A stretch of 64,000 nucleotides of DNA from positions 28,405,115-28,469,114 of the forward strand of contig CM060314.1 of assembly GCA_030674185.1 (NCBI GenBank). Reading direction: 5' to 3'. The translations under genes and the position numbers were made by a program. Source of the stretch: Monoplex corrugatus. Taxonomy: Eukaryota > Mollusca > Gastropoda > Littorinimorpha > Ranellidae. Below, piece by piece: positions 1 through 25,849 of this stretch (positions are counted from its first letter, which is position 1; each line of letters starts with the position of its first letter). The notes under the pieces were generated by a model. That model searched no databases, had not been told where the DNA came from, and worked only from the letters and a program-made list of their open reading frames with translations.

Positions 1-337
1 ATGGTGGACCCAAGATATGTGAATTGATGGATGGCTTCAAGCTCGTAGTCATCAATGGTGATGGCTGGTGGAGATGGCGTGTCTTGGCCCAGGACGTTTG
101 TCTTCTTAAGACTGATGGTCAGACCAAAATCTTTGCAGGCCTGGGAGAAGCGGTCCATTAGTGACTGCAAGTCCCGCTGAGTATGGGTCACAACTGCGGC
201 ATCGTCGGCAAATAGCATGTCTCTGATGAGGGCTTCACGGACCTTTGTCCTTGCTCTGAGGCGGGCGAGGTTGAAGAGCCTGCCATCTGATCTGGTCCGC
301 AGGTGGATCCCTTCTTGCGCTGTGCTGAACGCATGCC

Positions 338-2143
338 TCAGGAGGAGAGCGAAGAAGATTCCAAAGAGGTTGGGGCCAGGACGCAGCCTTGTTTCACACC
401 GCTGCGTACGTCGAAGGGCTTGGAGAGGTTTCCGTTGAACTGCACCATCCCTTTCATGTTTGAGTGGAAGGACTCAATTAAGCTGTGCAGTTTGGGGGGG
501 CAGCCGATTTTTCGGAGAGCCCTGAAAAGGCCATCTCTGCTGACTAGGTCAAAGGCCTTGGTGAGGTCAATGAATGCCACATACAGGGGCATCCGCTGCT
601 CTCTGCACTTCTCCTGGATTTGGCGAAGGGAGAAGACCATGTCTACCGTGGATCTCTCTGCTCGAAAACCACACTGTGATTCCGGGTAGACGCGTTCAGC
701 CAGTTTCTGCAGGCGGATTAGGAGGACCCGAGCATAGACTTTGCCAACAATGCTGAGGAGCGAGATACCTCTGTAGTTGTTGCAGTCGCTCCTTTCGTCC
801 TTGTTTTTGTACAGGGTGACGATCTTGACGTCCCTCATGTCCTGTGGTACAGCTCCCTCATTCCAACACTGACAGAGAACTGAGTGCAAAGGGTGCAGAA
901 GAGAAGTCTTGCAGTGCTTGATGAGGTCTGGGGGAATTCCGTCGTTGCCAGGTGCCTTTCCTGATGCCAGGCTATCAATGGCCTTGCTGAGTTCGTCCGC
1001 AGTTGGCTCTGCGTCAAGTTCTTCCATTACCGGCATGCACTTGATGGCATCGAGGGCTAAGGGGGACACCATGTTCTGTGTGGAGTAGAGGTCGGAGTAG
1101 TGTTCCGCCCATCTTTCCATCTGTTGGCTAGGATTGCTGATTACTTCCCCAGTGGAGGATTTGAGGGGGGCGATCTTGCTCTGTGTTGGTCCCAGTGCCT
1201 TCTTGATGCCATCATACATTCCTCGGATGTTGCCTCTTTCAGCAGCACTCTGTATCTCTTCGCTGAGCTCTGTCCAGTACTCGTTTGCGCAGCGCCTGGC
1301 ATTAAGCTGAACCTTACTTCTGGCAGCCCTGAGGATTTGCAGGTTCTTCTCACTGGGTGACCGCTTATACTTGGTGAGTGCGGCACGTCTGGCCTCAACA
1401 GTGGGAGTCATCTCTGATGATTTGGCCTCAAACCAGTCGTGGGACTTCACAGTTTTCTTCCCAAAGGTGGCCATAGCAATGCGGTGCATGGTGTCTCGTA
1501 GCGTTTCCCATCTCTCAGTGGCAGAGTCTCTGGGCTGCAATGCATCGTATTCTCTCTGAAAGGCCTCTGCGAACTGTTCTACAAGATCTGGCTGAGACAT
1601 CTTGCTGAGGTCAATGCGAGGGTTCCCTTGTTTCTTTGAGCAGTGGAACTTCTTTGGTTGTAGCCTGATCTTGCAACATACCAGAGAGTGGTCTGTGTCG
1701 CAGTCTGCGCTGTGATAAGAGCGAGTGTGGAGAACGTTTTTGATAGCGGCACGTCTTACTAGGATCAAATCCAGTTGGTGCCAATGTTTTGAGCGGGGAT
1801 GCCTCCAGGAGACTTTGTGCTGAGGCTTCATCTTGAAGAAGGAGTTGACGATGCACAGTTCATGGCAGGCGCAAAACTCAAGCAGTCGCTGTCCATTCTC
1901 ATTCATTTTCCCCACTCCAAAGGAACCGAGACAGAAGGGCCATGAGTCATTGTCTGCACCCACTCTGGCGTTGAAGTCGCCCAGGAGAACAAGTTGTTCT
2001 GTCCTGGGGATGTTCCTTATGGTTGATGCAAGATTTTCGTAGAACTCATCCTTGGTGTCTGGAGAGGCGGACAGAGTTGGGGCATAAACGCTGATGAGAG
2101 TGACATAGCCTTGGTGGTGTTGAGGCGGAGAGTCAAGAGTCAT
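338..2143 (-). pseudogene. LINE EEP endonuclease C-terminal part and reverse transcriptase
   Basis: 601 codons open. The N-terminal third finishes the EEP domain: LLGDFNARVG, QLDLILV and a TDHSLV box supplying the catalytic histidine. A linker follows, then the RT fingers (GKAPGNDGIPPDLIKHC, NNYRGISLLSIVGKV), motif A (AFIDLTKAFDLV) and motif B (SGVKQGCVLAPT). The frame is lost right after motif B. The other frame at 1-375 continues with an LFGIFFALLL-like segment and the FADD catalytic box, so the RT is interrupted by one base at about 375 and not truncated. Confidence 0.85.
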
Positions 2144-2436
2144 TCTGAACCGCCGCTGCCTGGTTCAATCATGTTCAGCAGGCTGTTCCTTACTGCAAAG
2201 CCTACTCTGTGCTCTCTTGGGACATCAGAACTCTTTCCTTGCCAGAAGAAGGTGTAGTCCCTTTCCTTTAGTGTTCCTGAGTCAGCCAGCCATGTTTCCT
2301 GCAGAGTGGCAATGTCCACATTGAGCCTCTTTAGTTCGCTGTTTATGACGGCGATTTTTCTGGCGTCGCTGATGTCTTGCAGATCTTGGGAGAGCCCAGA
2401 CATCATTGTTCGGACATTCCAACAGCCCAGTTTCAC
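2140..2436 (-). pseudogene. LINE EEP endonuclease, N-terminal part
   Basis: The frame starts MKLGCWNVRTM, the usual first strand of an EEP nuclease, and carries the ATLQETWL segment whose glutamate is a metal ligand in this fold. It runs out after the GSGGSE residues and the same domain continues in another frame from 2143. This points to a one-base indel, either real decay or a sequence error. In these elements the nuclease nicks target DNA to prime reverse transcription. Confidence 0.8.
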
Positions 2437-3231
2437 TGCTGATCCTTTTCCTGATCCGTTTCTTGAATATGAATTTTTCTTTTTGTTTGGTGCGGTAATT
2501 AACGACCTGCTTGTCAGATTTTCTCCTAATCTTCATGCACCCAATGAAGAAGGCAGGTCGTGGCGGGACAGCACCTAACTGGCTGGGGGCTGCCCAGCTT
2601 AGGTGGGCGGTAGCTGTCCAGTAAGACACGAAGGTCTCTCCCACCGTCAAAAGCAACCCCTGGCGTCAGCTCTACGCCAGTTGAGCAATGACTTATCCCC
2701 GGTATCTGTTGCTTCCCGTGTTGTGCCGACACTAGTGTTAGTAGCGAGGCTGGAGTGTCCTCTCCAGGTCGTAGGTGCAGAGTGTTTGTGGATGAATGGA
2801 CGGATGTAAGCCTGGGCAGTGTAATATGGAAGACAGGCTGTTGCCCATGCAACTTGTCCCCCCTCTCCACCTCGCTGACAGATCCAAAGGAACAGCAGGG
2901 CTGTTACGTTTTGGTGCCAACGCGGCCGCAGGAGCTGCCGGAAAGTGACAAAGTTTGCCATCCAACCGCCTTAGGGGCCCCACACCGGATTTACTGTCAG
3001 GGTTTACTCCCTTAGCTAGATGCGTGGGTAGCCTCCAAGCGGCGCCTTTTGATGGATCTAATTTATTTCCACCAGGGTTTCTAGTCACCCTCCTCACCAT
3101 CCTCCTGAGAGGACTGGTGGGGTTGCTGGTTTAGTCGCCAGCAATTCGACCCTGTGACAGGTGGTACTGGGTTCCAGGTTACCAGTAGCGGATACATCTA
3201 TCCGACCTGTCTCTTAAGCTGTTTGTAATTG

Positions 3232-3320
<89 letters not shown>
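3232..3320. repeat. (TC)n(GT)n compound microsatellite
   Basis: About 40 bp of TC dinucleotides pass directly into about 48 bp of GT. It abuts the 5' leader of the LINE on its left. Confidence 0.97.
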
Positions 3321-3324
<4 letters not shown>

Positions 3325-3861
3325 ACATTTAAGGGAAAATTCACCTATAACTGGGTTATTGTAGAGTTTCAGTAAATACATAGTATTATGATAAAGGAAA
3401 ATAGATAGGTCGAGGTAACTGTAAATAGATTAAAATTAGCATCAAATTTAAACTTAGCATAAATTTGCAGGTTTTTTTTTTCTCAAGTATCTCTATTTGG
3501 TGAAATTTGTCTTTGAATTTTGGCTGAATTGAATAGAATGTCTAATGATGAATTAAAAGAACAAAATTGTATTGCAGAATTACATTTGGTATTCGCATAC
3601 ATGTGTTTTGGTGGAACATGGAATCCTTTTGTATATGCAGTTGGGTTTGTCACTAAATTGATACTGTGTATGTCTGTGAGCATGTTATGTTTTTATGTGA
3701 TGGTTTAATGCCTGTAAATTGAAATTTCACAGAGTGTGATACAAAATTTTGTTTCTTAGCATTGATTTTGTTTTGCTTGAAAAGTAACTGTGAGTTATGA
3801 AGATTTTATTTATTATTGGTGAGGTTGCCTTATTCTGTGTTTCTTCTCTCTCTTCTCTTTT

Positions 3862-3896
<35 letters not shown>

Positions 3897-4245
3897 AGTC
3901 TGTTTCTCTCTCGTTCTGTTCTGTCTTTTCTGTCGTTTTGTCTGTCTGTTTGTCTCTGTCTCTCTGTATGTCTGTGTGTATGTCAGTATATGTGTATGTA
4001 TGTATGTGTGTATGTATGTATGTGTGTTTGTGTATATCACTGTATGTATGTATGTGTGTATGTATGTATGTATGTGTGTATGTATGTATGTATGCGTGTA
4101 TGTATGTATATATGTGTGTGTCTATACATTTCTCTGTTTCTCTCTGTGTGTGTATCTATCTAGATCTATCTGAATGGAATTCTGGATAGATAAATAGATA
4201 GATAGATAGAATTCTGTTGTTTATAAGTGTTCACATACCATTCTG
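3321..4245. other. Non-coding stretch with TC and TATG repeats
   Basis: AT-rich sequence with no exon I can support; it lies in the intron upstream of the first visible KIF3A exon. Contains a T/TC tract at about 3843-3895 and an irregular GTAT/TGTA tetranucleotide array at about 3965-4135. Open frames here are low-complexity artefacts. Confidence 0.7.
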
Positions 4246-4254
4246 TTGTTACTG

Positions 4255-4720
4255 TATATATCTCCTCTCCTGGCACAACTTCACTGGCTCCCTGTATCAA
4301 AGCGCATACAGTACAAACTAGACACCATGTGCTACAAAAGCCTCAATAACTCAGCCCCCGATTACCTGTCAAGCCTACTTGAGATCTATGTTCCCTCACG
4401 TACCCTCCGCTCTGCCTCCGATCCTCTGACTTTTCGCTTTCCACGCACTAAGCTCAATACCTATGGTCCACAGCCTTCTCTGTTTCTGGTCCGCTCTCCT
4501 GGAACAAACTTCCTCTCTCAGTCCGTCAGCAACTACTTTTGTCTCCTTCAAGTCCGCTCTCAAAACTCACCTTTTCTCCTCTGCATAAAATCCTGACCTC
4601 ACTCAATCCCCTCTGCAGCCTGTCTCCACTCGGAGGGGAATCACATTGCAATATATAATTGTATATAATATGCTCTCTATAATTTTCCATTGTTTTTATT
4701 CTTTCTCCCCATTTATAGCC

Positions 4721-4751
<31 letters not shown>

Positions 4752-4875
4752 GGTGCGTGTGTGTGCGTGTGGTGTGCGTGTGTGGCGTGCGTGCGTGTGT
4801 GTGTGTTTCAGCGCTTAGATTTGATTTTATCAAGATTTTGCGCTATATAAATATTGTAATTATTATTACTAAATC
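4255..4875 (+). mobile_element. L2/CR1-group LINE, 3' end (5'-truncated)
   Basis: The translation holds the conserved block after the RT domain: LHWLPVSKRIQYKLDTMCYKS, a LNNSAPDYLSSLLEIYVPSR segment and LRSASD. This pattern is typical of the C-terminus of L2/CR1-group LINEs. The frame then decays. A 3' UTR follows with a GT-rich tract (4720-4807) and a terminal hairpin-like segment with paired GCGC boxes ending GCGCTATATAAATATTGTAA (about 4810-4860), a tail style seen in L2-type elements. The same 3' UTR recurs at 60506-60780. Confidence 0.8.
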
Positions 4876-4961
4876 ATTCTGTTCTGTACTAGTTATGCTT
4901 TAGATATTTTGTCTGGCCATTGTTTCGTGTCTTACATAGCATTCTCATCTTCATTTGTCAG

Positions 4962-18634
<13,673 letters not shown>

Positions 18635-19494
18635 CTTCTGTGTTCCGCCCTGGCTCTCTGCATAGTCAAGTCTGTGGCCCTCTGCCAGCAGATGGAAGAG
18701 GCGTTTTTCCACTGAACCACTTCCTACCTGCCCCTTTTGACAACTTCCATTCCTTCCTCTCTCTGTTTGTTCTTTTTCTGTTTCTTTTTCTTTTTTTTTT
18801 CTTTTTTCGCTATGTTCATTTGTCTTCCTGTCTTTTTATTGTTTTTTTGTTTTGCTGTCTGTCTTCATCAGTCTTCTTGCTGGTAAAGATTCATGTTTTG
18901 ACTTTCTCTGTGTCTCTACCTGTCTGTCTGTTGGACTGTCTCTGTCTCTCTTTTATTTTGTCTTTCTTTGTGTTTTTCTACCTTTTTGTTTAATTTGTTT
19001 ATACCTCTCTCCATTTCTCTCTTTCCTTGTCTCTCATCTGTCTTTCTTCCATTTCCTCAGCTTGCCTCCTTATCCTATTCCTTTTACTCCTTCCCTGTCC
19101 CCACCTCCCCTTTTTTAAACCATTGTAGTACTTACACTGCTCTCTGCACCAACCTTTGGTGTTCAATTAATGAAGATTGGCTCAGCCTCTTTCAACTGGT
19201 TCGACAAACATTCGTACATTGTATTGATACTTACTGAAATAGACATATTAAATTGAATGGACTTGAGAAGATTGTATATCATGATAAAGTATGTTTCATT
19301 TATTTTTAATTGTAATTACACACAAAAAAAGTTGAATCTATGTGTATTTGTTAATGTATTGGAAAAGAGATGGGTGTTCACTTGTAACTTGCTTCCAAAT
19401 TCAGGAATTTAACTGTATGGAAATGAAAAAAGTTCCTGTGTTCTCACTGCAGTGAGTGTGAATTAAGAATGGTTTTAGTAATATGTATTTTGAG

Positions 19495-19500
19495 AATAAA
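19495..19500 (+). promoter_or_regulatory. Poly(A) signal AATAAA (proximal)
   Basis: AATAAA in ...TTTTGAGAATAAAACAAAG, about 860 bp past the KIF3A stop, followed by a GT/T-containing stretch (AATGTGTAATTC) suited to a downstream element. Confidence 0.5.
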
Positions 19501-19659
19501 ACAAAGTAATTATTTTTGATGAAATCATCGACAAAATGTGTAATTCTTCAGATGTCCTGTGACAGTTTCTTTTATTTATGAAGAATTGTTTTTTTTGTTA
19601 GGAAGTGGTCATATTAATCTTCTGCAGACAGCATGGAATGCAGAGTCATACAAACACAC

Positions 19660-19695
19660 ATGCACGCACGCACACACACACACGCACACACACAC

Positions 19696-19752
<57 letters not shown>
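19660..19752. repeat. (CA)n microsatellite
   Basis: CA run between the two proposed KIF3A poly(A) signals. Confidence 0.97.
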
Positions 19753-19756
<4 letters not shown>

Positions 19757-20052
19757 CTACTTTGGAAATCAATGCCATCAGGGAGAGGCATTGAATAAGG
19801 GAGATAAAGAACAAATGGTTTCCTGTACAAATCAAAATCAGTTGTCGCCCCTACACTGTACATAAGCGGAGTCGCACGACTTGAAGTAGAGACGTTTGCT
19901 GTTGTGTGATATTTATTTAGGCATAAAATGACATTGATTGATATGCTAAAGGTCGTTTGTTATTAATTAAAGCAAGTTTGTGATTTGGTATTGTATTTGT
20001 CTCTCACATGCTGCAAGTGTACAAAAATTGTACCTACTTAATTGATGGTGAT

Positions 20053-20062
20053 AATAAATAAA
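20053..20062 (+). promoter_or_regulatory. Overlapping poly(A) signals AATAAATAAA (distal)
   Basis: Two overlapping AATAAA hexamers about 1.42 kb after the stop, followed by an AT-rich stretch. Alternative 3' end for KIF3A. Confidence 0.4.
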
Positions 20063-20357
20063 GAGTGCCATTTTTATAAGATCTGGTAATAATTTTTATA
20101 CAAAAAATAAGGAAATGCAACCAAAATATTTATTTAAGCAATAGAATTGCTATTGGAAGATTGTGGAGCAAAATATGAAAAAGTCAAAAGGACTTCCATG
20201 AAAAATTAATAATTAACATGAAAGTTTTACTTTGCTTGCTATATTTGCTTCAGACTTGTTTACTTCAGAATTTTTTCCATGCTGTCGCAGTTAACTGACA
20301 CTGCTAGACCATTAAGCATGAATGCAAAAGATGGTTGGTTCTTATTCTGGTGTTCTG

Positions 20358-20430
20358 TTAACCATTTGACTCCTTTGCCGCCGTAACTACTTATTGTCTG
20401 GTGGGTAGGCTGAGGGAGTCAGAGGGTTAA
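20358..20430. mobile_element. Short TTAA fold-back element (family P)
   Basis: TTAACCATTTGACTCC...GGGAGTCAGAGGGTTAA: 73 bp with TTAA ends and matching arms but no inner palindrome. Confidence 0.7.
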
Positions 20431-21081
20431 GTAATTCTTAAAGTTGAGCTACAAAATAGTTAAGAAATTGTAAACGTTGAGTTGTGATGCTTTTTGATGG
20501 ATTATGAAGGAATTGGTGAGTTATTCCATAATTAGAATGCATGAAGAAACTCTAAACATTGAATCATGACGTTATTCAATGGATTATGAAGGAATTGAAG
20601 AGTAATTCGGTAATTAGAAAGTACACCAAGTCTTCAGCGTATTGAATTATCATTTGAGCCAAGAGTTTATGAAAACTGAATTTGTTATTATGTGATGACT
20701 GTTCAGGTTCTTGTTTTAAGTGACCAAAGTGGCAGAGAGCTGTGTTTTGTTAGATCTGGTTTGCCCTGAAATGTAGTTATGTTTTTTCTCTCCCCTCTTG
20801 TGTTTTTTTTTCTTATCCTTGTGTAGATGAAGAGTTAGGCTTGTGTTAGATGTGTACATGGCCACTGTTTAGAATCTCTCAGGTGAAGGGTGTGTAGTGG
20901 ATGTTTGAGCCAGGGTGTGCTTGTGATGCCGTGGGGCAACGATTGTTTCGTGCCAGGAAATGGGTTACTGGTTGATATGTGGATGGTGGAATGTTTCCAG
21001 TCTACACTTTCGGATTTCATGTTTTTTTGTATTTGTTGTTACCAGGCTTGATGCTTTCTCTGATCCTGTCCACCAGCTTTG

Positions 21082-21362
21082 TTAACCCTTTCACTTTCTC
21101 ACCATGTCCACCAGCTTCCTAAACCTGTTCACTTCCTCTCCTGTCCACTAGCTTTCACCAGCTTCTGGAGTTGATAGATTAGAGTGAAGAAGGGTAAGGG
21201 TTAAGGAACGGGAAGCTGGTGGATAGGGTGAGGAGTAAAAGAATCAAGGAGGGAGTAAAAGAATCAAGGAGGAAGAGGAAGCTGATAGAAGCTGGTGGAT
21301 AGGATAAGGGCGGGAAAGAGTGAAGGCAGATGGTGGATAGGGTGAAGGAGTGAAAGGATTAA
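21082..21362. mobile_element. Diverged TTAA fold-back element (family P)
   Basis: TTAACCCTTTCACTTTCTCAC at the left and GGTGAAGGAGTGAAAGGATTAA at the right, with several inner GCTGGTGGATAGG arms and a local AAGAATCAAGGAGG duplication. Longer and more diverged than other copies. Confidence 0.6.
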
Positions 21363-21454
21363 CTTATCTCGAGGTCACCAATACCTCAGTCCCCAAACCG
21401 CCGCTCAGGTTATGAAAAATCATTTTTTTGTTACTACCATTTTGTTATGATTGA

Positions 21455-21645
21455 TTAACCCTTTTACTCCCCCACCCTGTCCACCAGCATCCTGCTTTGC
21501 TAACCATGCTAGCAAATCAAAAACTTAACCTTTTGACTCCCTCACCTTAACCATCAGCTTCCTACGGGAAGCTGGTGGATAAGGTGAGGGAGTCAGAGGG
21601 TTAAGTTTTTGCAGTTGATGGATAGGGTATTAGAGTCAAAAGATT
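21455..21645. mobile_element. TTAA fold-back element (family P), 70-bp arm left
   Basis: Outer arm TTAACCCTTTTACTCCCCCA, inner TTAACCTTTTGACTCCCTCA, inner palindrome around CTTCCTACGGGAAGCTGGTGG, inner right TTAAG and a 43-bp right arm ending in a decayed ATTGAA in place of TTAA. Confidence 0.75.
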
Positions 21646-21682
21646 GAATGGGAAGAAAAAGATTTGTGTATGTTGCAGGTTT

Positions 21683-21714
<32 letters not shown>

Positions 21715-21774
21715 GTTAGGATCATGTTGGTGTGTCAGGTGTTTCACAGTCATTGACCAAAGTTTATGGGGGAT

Positions 21775-21895
21775 TTTCATCATCAGACCATCGTGAAAAA
21801 TTGTCCCAGAGTCCTGTGACTCTTCGTTTCCTGCTCGTATGATGACCTCAGCTTTGGTGGGTTTGAAGGTGTGGTGGAGTGCTGAAATGAGTAGA
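21775..21895 (-). repeat. Unidentified repeat sharing a 30-bp core with 9290-9340
   Basis: GATGACCTCAGCTTTGGTGG continues GTTTGAAGGTGT here and GATGACCTCAGTTTTGGTAGG at 9298. The minus strand reads KPTKAEVII / KPTKTEVIT in the two copies, suggesting a shared coding remnant of unknown origin. Confidence 0.3.
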
Positions 21896-22689
21896 CTAGA
21901 GATAATTTTTTTTTTTTCACCTGACATTACTTTCTTGTCCTTTTTTCTTTTCTACTTTTTTCTATATTGCTTTTATTTTTTTTTTAGATATCTTTTCTTG
22001 CCACATTTTATGACTGCTTCAGTAGCATTGCTCTCATGCCTCTCATCTCAGCCCCTTGACACCCCACCAAACCCAAGTTCATTCAGCCCAAGTCCCAGTC
22101 ACAGGAATCAATGAGGCCACCAACCAGAAGAGACTGCACTTTTGAGGGTCAGTTAGATGGAGTTCATCCTGCCTATTGTGATCCAGCTTAGTGAGGATAC
22201 TGCCGAGTAGGCCCTTTACTAATGAGAGAAATCACAAATCATGGAGCCTGGCTGAATGAGTGAGCCTTTTGGATTGTTATTGTGCTTTTCAGGGTCACTG
22301 TGAAGCAGACATTAGGAATACTGGGATGGGAATCTAGTAGTATGGCTGGACTGTGTGTTTGTTTTGTTTTGTGTATTTAAAGATCTTTTTCATAATTCAG
22401 TGAAGACTTTGTCTTTATTTTTCCCTATATGCTCATAACATAACAATTTTGTTGATGTCCGTAACTGTTTGGTTTGAAAGTGTTGCAAATTTGAAGTTTG
22501 TTCATAGTGTACTTAATTTAAGCAGAAAGGGGATGAGAAGCTCAAAGATATCTAACAGTCATTCCAGTTGCAGGGCTTAGTCTGGACCTGACCTAAATAT
22601 TAAAGAAGAAACAAAACAAAGAAATGTAATAATTTAGATAAAAACAACTTTTTTTTTTAATGCTACCAATTTTGAAGAACAAGGTCTCC

Positions 22690-23065
22690 CAACAGTGTAA
22701 AAATCGCTACTCACAGTTCCGTAGCTTTCGATGGCGTTCTCGCCATCTTTGTCAGCGCTCTAATGCTGTCTGCGTGAATCTCTACTCAGATCTCGCGAAC
22801 ATGGGATGAACCCAGTTCACGAGATCGAATCAGAGAATGGTACACCGGGGGCAGGGTGTAACGGCCTCGGTCCCTGTTGAGCGGGGGTTGGTGGCTGCGA
22901 TGTAGATGGCCTCCTTGACTCCTCGCTGGAACCACTTATTTTCTCTGTCCAGGATGTTGACATTGTCCGCACTGAATTGATGTTTTTCGGCGTGTAGGTG
23001 AGCTCCTACTGGAGAAGAGTCCCTCTTGTGTTCTGTTAGTCTCTTCTGAAGGGGGCGTTTTGGTA
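22690..23065 (-). mobile_element. Penelope-like element, GIY-YIG nuclease C-terminal remnant
   Basis: The minus strand reads RLTEHKRDSSPVGAHLHAEK, then NVNILDRENKWFQRGVKEAI. This is the second half of the GIY-YIG nuclease of Penelope-like retroelements (H..HxF...ILDRE..W..R..KEAIYI). After IAATNPRS the frame shifts by one base; the new frame gives LNRDRGRYTLPPVYHSLI, the conserved C-terminal tail. The downstream strand (AAGATGGCGAGAACGCCATCG) forms a perfect GATGGCGagAACGCCATC-type stem. RT domain absent, so 5'-truncated. Confidence 0.85.
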
Positions 23066-23891
23066 CCTTTTCACCACTTTTGGCGACTCAGATTGACCAC
23101 AGAGGTTGAAAGTATGTCTGGTTCAAGTGACAACTTGCTCACAACTGTAGGTAACTATTTTAAACTGGATGATGCAACTTTTGGGGTTGCTTTTTTTTTC
23201 TGCATGAGGCAAGAGCAACAATGATAGAGAGGTGCCAAATTGTGGCAGTTCAATGTAGTTGCCTTGGGGCCTTCCACTGTTCTGCTTGCATAAGCATTAC
23301 GCAGCCGTGCACTAGCTGTCTGGCTGGAGCAGCAGTGGTGAACGGGTTAATTAATCCCCTGTGGCACTGTTACAGAGTAAGCTTTATACTACATCCATTG
23401 TATTCAGGAACTGATTCAAAAATGGTCGAGCTTTGTCTTTCTTTTGGTCTTCCTCCAACATAAATCTTCATGTTCTGAGCATTGGTCAATTCATCCTTCT
23501 TTTGGTCTTCCTTCAAGTTCAATCCTTATGTTCTGAACATTGGTCAGTTCTGCAGACTACGAAATAAACATCTGCTGCTCAATGAATTGGGACTCGCCTG
23601 CTCATGTCCATGATCGACAGCAGCATAATACCTTCCTTTCGTACTTGTATGACAGTGGAATTGGATTTCCTTTTCTTTTTGATAGCAGCAGTGACCATGA
23701 CACTGTTGATGATCATTGTTCCCTGACAGTTTCTGACTACATTTTTGGAGCAAACTCCAAATTAATAATAACTGCCCAGGAATGAAGGGAAGCTACATAT
23801 CCTAAATGGATAAGAAACAAGTTAATATCCTTGGCACAATCTGAAGATGTTATGAGAGATTTTGAGTACATGCCTTGCTTCAGTATATCTC

Positions 23892-23892
<1 letters not shown>
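23066..23892. other. Intergenic, no gene recognised; 59-bp tandem duplication
   Basis: AT-rich. A segment beginning TCTTTCTTTTGGTCTTCCTC at about 23435 is repeated with divergence at about 23494. Small open frames show no recognisable domain. Confidence 0.5.
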
Positions 23893-23958
<66 letters not shown>

Positions 23959-24003
23959 TGTGTGTGTGTGTGTGCGTGTGTGTGTGTGTGTGTATGTGTG
24001 TGT
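23893..24003. repeat. (GT)n microsatellite
   Basis: About 110 bp of GT with a few TATG and GCGT interruptions. Confidence 0.97.
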
Positions 24004-25608
24004 GGATCGTCGTTGTTGTCAGCGAACATAACTGTTATGTTTGTCATTATCATTTGTAATAACCTGGTAAATTTCTTTTCTTGTGTGTTGATATAAACTG
24101 TATTAATTTATTACATGTGTGTATGTATTCTCAATGGCTTACAGTTAGACATTTGTTTTAGGTGACAGGGTGCATGCGTTTAATATGAATGTGGTGACAC
24201 AAGGTAATTGCTGATTTTTAATGAAAATCAATAACCCTGGTCTCCAGTTTTAAAATTGAACTTTCTGTTGGAATGACAAAATCCTGTTCACACATGTTTA
24301 GATTCTTGATCACTTCTGTGTCCATTATCAGATTGTCATGTCTGCATTTTTTTCAGATTCTGAAATTTTAAGTATTAACACCACTGTCAGGCTTCATTTT
24401 GAGAGAAAGAGAGAGAAAGGGAGAGAAAAAAGGGTGGCAGCAAAAGTAAAGCAACTGACTGAAGCAAGATAAATGAAACAATTCCACAGGCTTTTGCAGC
24501 TTTCTGAATATGATTATTTGCAGTTTTTGTGTAATTTTTTGAAAATTCTCTTCTGTGAATGTCCGTAGAATGAAAGAGGATACAGGCAGTAATGTCAGCT
24601 TAAAGCACCATGTATAATGCTGAAGATGTTTAAAAGAATCGTTTTATTTCAAGATTAAAATTTGTTTTGAAGTTCACATGATTTTTGCTGTGAACAGATG
24701 CAAACCTTTTCTGATAGAATTGTTGCCATTGCCAGTTTTATGTGTTGCTGGTAGTTCACTGTTCTTGGAAAATCAGTGCGAATGAATAATGAATACACCA
24801 ATAAAGTATACAGCTACATGCCTGATTGGTGATATTTGTATTCTGTATAAAGTGTGGTGATATTTGTATTCTATATAAAGTGTGTGTTTTTAGCTGGTGG
24901 TAAATTTTTGAGTTTGCTCATGTTACTCATTGTGATGATGATATTGGTACACTGTCCTGTTGATCTGATGGATGAGTAGGAATACCAGTCTTTATAGCGT
25001 GTGATGTGGGTCTTCATGGTGAGTAGAATACCAGTCCTGGAAGCACATATTCTTCCGTAGACATTGCATAAAAAGGATTCCCGCCTACTGGGTTCTGCTT
25101 TCATCAGTTCATGTTTTGTTGAATAGTTGCTGTTCAGTACTCTTCAAATGTGATTGTGCGTTGCTGTTGCCAGCATGTTCCATTTCGGGCAGTGTCTTTC
25201 CAGTTGGTCATGTTGATGTGTTATTGTAGTCATTGTACTGTCCTTCTCTTCACCCGCCTCCATATTTCTGTGCTGAGTTGGTAATGAATTTTGTAATCTT
25301 TCCGTCCACCCATTTAATTTCCTTGCATTATTTGAATTGTTACATTTGCATGTTGATCACTATTTTATTAGTTGTATATTTCTTTAGATTGTGAGGGAAA
25401 CACCAACATAATCTATTGAGAAAGTGTGGTCACTGTTTATGAATTTTTGGTTTTATATAGTGTGTATGTGTATTTTGTGTTTTTTTATTTCTAGCATTGA
25501 AATAGGCCTGGATTTGTGATGACTCAGTTCTCAGATGGCGAATTTTTTTTAAACAGTGTAAATGTGTGGTAAAGGCAATTTTTTTTTCAGGACTGCCTGC
25601 ACACATGC
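24004..25608. other. Intergenic AT-rich sequence, nothing recognised
   Basis: No coding, RNA or transposon signal that I can support. A short purine run (about 24400-24432) and a 28-bp direct repeat GTGATATTTGTATTCT.TATA (about 24828 and 24858) are the only structure. Confidence 0.5.
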
Positions 25609-25609
25609 T

Positions 25610-25836
<227 letters not shown>

Positions 25837-25849
25837 CACACACTTTCCC

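Larger units (their letters stand above)
1..3230 (-). mobile_element. Non-LTR retrotransposon (EEP endonuclease + RT LINE, RTE-like), cut by window edge
   Basis: Minus-strand LINE copy. From right to left it has a 5' leader (about 3230-2440), an apurinic-type EEP endonuclease (from about 2436), then a reverse transcriptase that runs off position 1. The protein resembles the EEP+RT proteins often annotated in animal genomes as craniofacial-development-protein-2-like. The coding sequence is broken only by two apparent single-base shifts, at about 2140 and about 375, so the copy is fairly young. RT motifs A and B lie in the central frame. The catalytic FADD box is at about 198-209 in the frame that continues to the edge. 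The right border is taken as the start of the TC/GT microsatellite at 3232. Clade assignment (RTE-like) is tentative. Confidence 0.85.
18635..20080 (+). other. KIF3A: KIF3A 3' UTR (proposed extent)
   Basis: T/C-rich sequence after the stop, AT-rich later, with no competing coding signal. Candidate poly(A) signals lie at 19495-19500 and in a pair at 20053-20062. The nearer gives a UTR of about 0.88 kb; the farther would add a CA microsatellite (19660-19752). Confidence 0.55.

Noticed and set aside
4162..4212. GAATTCTG...GAATTCTG inverted/direct structure as a transposon end
   Set aside because: Arises from GATA repeats flanked by a short repeat; no terminal repeats or duplications beyond that.
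22690..23065. Host GIY-YIG nuclease
   Set aside because: The C-terminal LNRDRGRYTLPPVYHSL tail and the lack of exon structure indicate a Penelope-like element.
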